Below, piece by piece: positions 7,492-8,728 of a DNA stretch of 8,728 bases (within the stretch, counting starts at the first letter, position 1; every line of letters begins with the position of its first letter). Source of the DNA: JAGTVB01 sp049282355 (lineage in GTDB: Bacteria > Pseudomonadota > Gammaproteobacteria > HK1); contig JBAPTW010000230.1 in NCBI GenBank assembly GCA_049282355.1, positions 1 to 8,728 of the forward strand, written 5' to 3'. The notes beneath the pieces were generated by a model. The model was not told the DNA's origin and ran no database searches. It saw only the letters and a list, made by a program, of their open reading frames with translations. A program made the translations under genes and the position numbers.

Positions 7492-7591
7492 AGCTTGGCT
7501 GCCTAGCGATCCGGGGCTCGGTGTTATCCTTAAATTGTGACGCTGACGAGACGATGACCATGGCCCGTCTAAGCACCAGGACCGCTGGCTG

Positions 7592-7633
7592 AGGCCGTTG
7601 GTGAGGGGCTTGGGACCCTCTCTACGGCTTTTT
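7592..7633 (+). terminator. Terminator-like hairpin with T-run
   Basis: AGGCCG (7592-7597) can pair with CGGCTT (7625-7630, one G-T pair), enclosing an inner stem GAGGG (7603-7607) with CCCTC (7616-7620). T7629-T7633 forms a T-run at its 3' end. AGGCCG is also perfectly complementary to CGGCCT (7634-7639), so a second pairing competes. No clear gene upstream on this strand would need termination, except a 12-codon frame ending at 7592. Structure inferred by eye, without folding energy. Confidence 0.3.
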
Positions 7634-7643
7634 CGGCCTAGCG

Positions 7644-7664
7644 CCAAAGGGGGGTTGCCTTTGG
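7644..7664. repeat. Hairpin CCAAAGG / CCTTTGG
   Basis: Seven-base perfect arms (7644-7650 and 7658-7664) flank a G-rich 7-nt loop, directly after the terminator-like structure. Purpose unknown. Confidence 0.4.
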
Positions 7665-7785
7665 GTTCAGCGACCGCGTGGAGCGCACTCCCAACGAACG
7701 AGCTAGTGCAACCTGTCTGCCAAAACTAGGCGTGAGAAGAAAACAAAGGGTGCGAAGCATCCTTGCTCGGAGTAGAGGTGTGCCC

Positions 7786-7822
7786 GGTGGCTATTTTCAC
7801 CAATCGGGTGGTTATTCACCAG
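7786..7822. repeat. Two direct copies of a GGTG...CACC dyad, 21 bp apart
   Basis: GGTGGCTATTTTCACCAA (7786-7803) and GGTGGTTATTCACCAG (7807-7822) are imperfect direct repeats, each also an inverted repeat with GGTG and CACC ends. Their starts are 21 bp apart, two turns of DNA, and they lie upstream of the candidate promoter at 7839-7869. This fits an activator or repressor binding region for the HMA_2-like gene; the regulator is unknown. Confidence 0.45.
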
Positions 7823-7838
7823 TGGGCGTAACCCGCTG

Positions 7839-7869
7839 TTGGAAGAGTTCTCAGAAGGCATGTTAAAAT
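7839..7869 (+). promoter_or_regulatory. Candidate extended -10 sigma-70 promoter for the HMA_2-like gene
   Basis: TGTTAAAAT (7861-7869) is an extended -10 element: TG, one base, then TAAAAT with 5 of 6 consensus bases. TTGGAA (7839-7844; 4 of 6) is a possible -35 with a long 19-bp spacer, acceptable for an extended -10. Transcription would begin near 7876, leaving a leader of about 98 nt before ATG 7974. Confidence 0.45.
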
Positions 7870-7940
7870 TACTGCGTTTGCCCGAGCGGTCTCGCGCGGC
7901 CCGTGCCATCCGAAGCGCAGTCATTTTCAAGACAGCCTGT

Positions 7941-7956
7941 TAATCATTTAATCATT
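7941..7956. repeat. Tandem TAATCATT, two copies
   Basis: Two abutting identical 8-mers, AT-rich against a GC-rich background, ending 17 nt before the ATG of the HMA_2-like gene and inside its predicted leader. Could be a binding site or an unstructured ribosome entry region that compensates for the missing ribosome binding motif. Confidence 0.4.
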
Positions 7957-7973
7957 GTGAAACCTCGGCATCC

Positions 7974-8522
7974 ATGAATCACCAGGCTTACGTGGCTCAC
8001 CATATTCCAGGAAGGATGCGCGTCGGCGTTTCCAGTGCGCGGGGGAACGAGGCTTTTCTAGGCGAGATTCGCGCCTCGATGTTGAGGGTGCCCGGTGTGG
8101 AACGCGTGGCTACGAACGTCGTTACCGGCAGTGTGCTGGTGCACTACGATGCGGCGCGTCACGGACACTTTCACCGCCGGTTGAGCACCCACTGCGAACA
8201 GGAGGGCCTGGTTAGGCTTGAGCCACCCGCGATCACTGAAGTCGATGATCTCGCCGAAAAGGTGGAACAAGAAGCCGAGTTTCTGGCCGCTCATTCAAAG
8301 ACAGCCCTCGCTGTGGTGAGTATCGTCAGACGATTCGACCGCACCATCAAGAAGGCTACTGGCAATAGGTTGGATCTCAGGGTGCTGTTACCTTTGGGTC
8401 TGGCTGTCTGGGCTTTTTTTAAGTCCGGATCGAAATTGAGCACCCCCCTTTGGGTGACACTGGGGCTATCTGCGTTTAATTCCTTTGTGGCGCTTCATCG
8501 TTCCCTGACGGAAGACCAATAG
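7974..8522 (+). CDS. HMA_2-like protein with two C-terminal membrane segments
   Basis: A 182-residue protein. Residues about 4-75 resemble the HMA_2 type of heavy-metal-associated ferredoxin-like fold: AYVAHHIPGRMRVGV, with the hallmark H-x-PGR-x-R pattern, then a helix, then VPGVERVATNVVTGSVLVHYD. The CxxC metal motif of classical HMA domains is absent, as is usual for HMA_2; His-rich stretches (H9-H10; H63, H66, H67) are present. An acidic linker (about 88-105) leads to two probable membrane segments, about 136-150 and 157-175, so the N-terminal domain would sit at the membrane face. The family also occurs at the N-terminus of some P1B metal ATPases, so a metal-related role is possible, but there is no ATPase domain here and function is unproven. 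No ribosome binding motif is visible; no in-frame upstream start exists after the TAA at 7941. Convergent with the DUF1614 gene. Confidence 0.8.
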   Translation: MNHQAYVAHHIPGRMRVGVSSARGNEAFLGEIRASMLRVPGVERVATNVVTGSVLVHYDAARHGHFHRRLSTHCEQEGLVRLEPPAITEVDDLAEKVEQEAEFLAAHSKTALAVVSIVRRFDRTIKKATGNRLDLRVLLPLGLAVWAFFKSGSKLSTPLWVTLGLSAFNSFVALHRSLTEDQ

Positions 8523-8538
8523 CAGCCTCTAGGGTGCT
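8521..8538. terminator. Possible hairpin between convergent HMA_2-like and DUF1614 genes
   Basis: AGCAGCC (8521-8527) pairs with GGGTGCT (8532-8538) around a 4-nt loop, with one G-G mismatch. It starts in the stop codon of the HMA_2-like gene. No proper T-run follows on either strand, so termination is only possible. Confidence 0.3.
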
Positions 8539-8557
8539 GTCTGGTTTGGTGTCTTTA

Positions 8558-8728
8558 TCAGGCAATGAGCACTGCTACTATCCCGGTTATGAAGATGCCG
8601 TCGAATGTGCCGGCGCCACCGATGGAAGCGAACGCAACCCCGAGGTCTTGAATATCCCTTAACCGAAACAAGTCGGCGCCGAGTAGTACTCCCAGCGTCC
8701 CCGCAATATAGGCCAGTGGTGCAGCCAT
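8558..8728 (-). CDS. DUF1614 family membrane protein, C-terminal part (cut by window edge)
   Basis: The minus strand reads open from the right edge to a TGA at 8558-8560, giving 56 residues. The sequence has the characteristic end of DUF1614 (COG4089-type) integral membrane proteins: PLAYIAGTLGVLLGADLFRL, then ASIGGAGTFDGIFITGIVA. Two hydrophobic segments are visible, about 4-19 and 43-56. Family members usually have over 200 residues, so most of the gene lies beyond the edge; the ATG that coincides with the edge is probably an internal Met. Function of the family is unknown. It ends 35 nt from the stop of the HMA_2-like gene, in convergent orientation. Confidence 0.85.
   Translation of the reverse strand: MAAPLAYIAGTLGVLLGADLFRLRDIQDLGVAFASIGGAGTFDGIFITGIVAVLIA

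Larger units (their letters stand above)
7393..7562. repeat. 12-bp perfect inverted repeat, arms 7393-7404 and 7551-7562
   Basis: CATGGTCATCGT (7393-7404) is the exact reverse complement of ACGATGACCATG (7551-7562), with 146 bp between them. Both arms read outward as ACG ATG ACC ATG, so short divergent frames starting Met-Thr-Met leave each arm. The space between holds the tandem repeat and the 7479 dyad. Confidence 0.6.
7376..7973. other. Long intergenic region rich in small repeats and dyads
   Basis: About 600 bases separate the adaptor gene (minus strand) from the HMA_2-like gene (plus strand). Open frames here (minus 7363-7647, plus 7678-7866, minus 7703-7930) look like chance: low-complexity Ser/Arg-rich products, overlap with real gene starts, and no family resemblance. 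Instead the region holds a concentration of symmetric elements, listed separately. It must contain the divergent promoters of both flanking transcription units. Confidence 0.6.

Noticed and set aside
7363..7647. 94-residue minus-strand frame upstream of the adaptor
   Set aside because: Ser/Arg/Pro-rich product without family resemblance, overlaps the adaptor start and runs through the repeats and hairpins; judged non-coding.
7658..7680. GGGTTCAGCGACC resembling a tRNA T-arm, as a possible attachment-site remnant
   Set aside because: No acceptor, D or anticodon arms can be placed around it and no integrase is present.
7678..7930. 62-residue plus-strand (7678-7866) and 75-residue minus-strand (7703-7930) frames
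   Set aside because: They overlap each other on opposite strands, have no recognisable domains, and cover the dyads and promoter.
7860..7943. 27-codon plus-strand frame (MLKLLRLPERSR...) ahead of the HMA_2-like gene
   Set aside because: Its ATG lies inside the candidate -10 element and the AGAAGG upstream is too close to act as a ribosome binding site.

Overview
The window looks like chromosomal or genomic-island DNA from a Gram-negative proteobacterium, most likely gamma- or betaproteobacterial. The evidence is a tripartite RND efflux operon with a lipoprotein adaptor, HlyD-family periplasmic adaptors, fairly GC-rich codon use and AGGA-type ribosome binding sites. I cannot name the genus. 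No transposase, integrase, tRNA, rRNA or CRISPR array was found.

Layout, left to right. (1) Bases 1-457, minus strand: the N-terminal 152 residues of a HlyD/YbhG-type membrane fusion protein that runs off the left edge. (2) Bases 458-794: a divergent intergenic region with a perfect 16-nt dyad just upstream of the HlyD ribosome binding site. (3) Bases 795-2957, plus strand: a complete FtsH-type membrane AAA+ zinc protease with an unusually long periplasmic segment; probably an accessory paralogue. (4) Bases 3013-6156 and 6170-7375, minus strand: an operon encoding an AcrB/MexB-type HAE-1 RND pump and, upstream of it, its lipoprotein adaptor. It converges on ftsH. No outer-membrane channel gene and no local repressor gene lie beside it. 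(5) Bases 7376-7973: about 600 bases with no convincing gene but many small symmetric elements, including a 12-bp tandem repeat, a 13-bp dyad, a 12-bp inverted repeat, terminator-like hairpins, paired GGTG/CACC dyads and an extended -10 promoter. (6) Bases 7974-8522, plus strand: a 182-residue HMA_2-like protein with two C-terminal membrane segments. (7) Bases 8558-8728, minus strand: the C-terminal 56 residues of a DUF1614 membrane protein, cut by the right edge and convergent with the HMA_2 gene.

Functionally this is a cell-envelope cluster: export adaptors and a drug pump, an inner-membrane quality-control protease, and two poorly characterised membrane proteins. Whether they act together is inference from proximity only. 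The coding genes belong to known families. The least explained parts are the 7.4-8.0 kb intergenic region, the FtsH periplasmic insertion and the HMA_2/DUF1614 pair.
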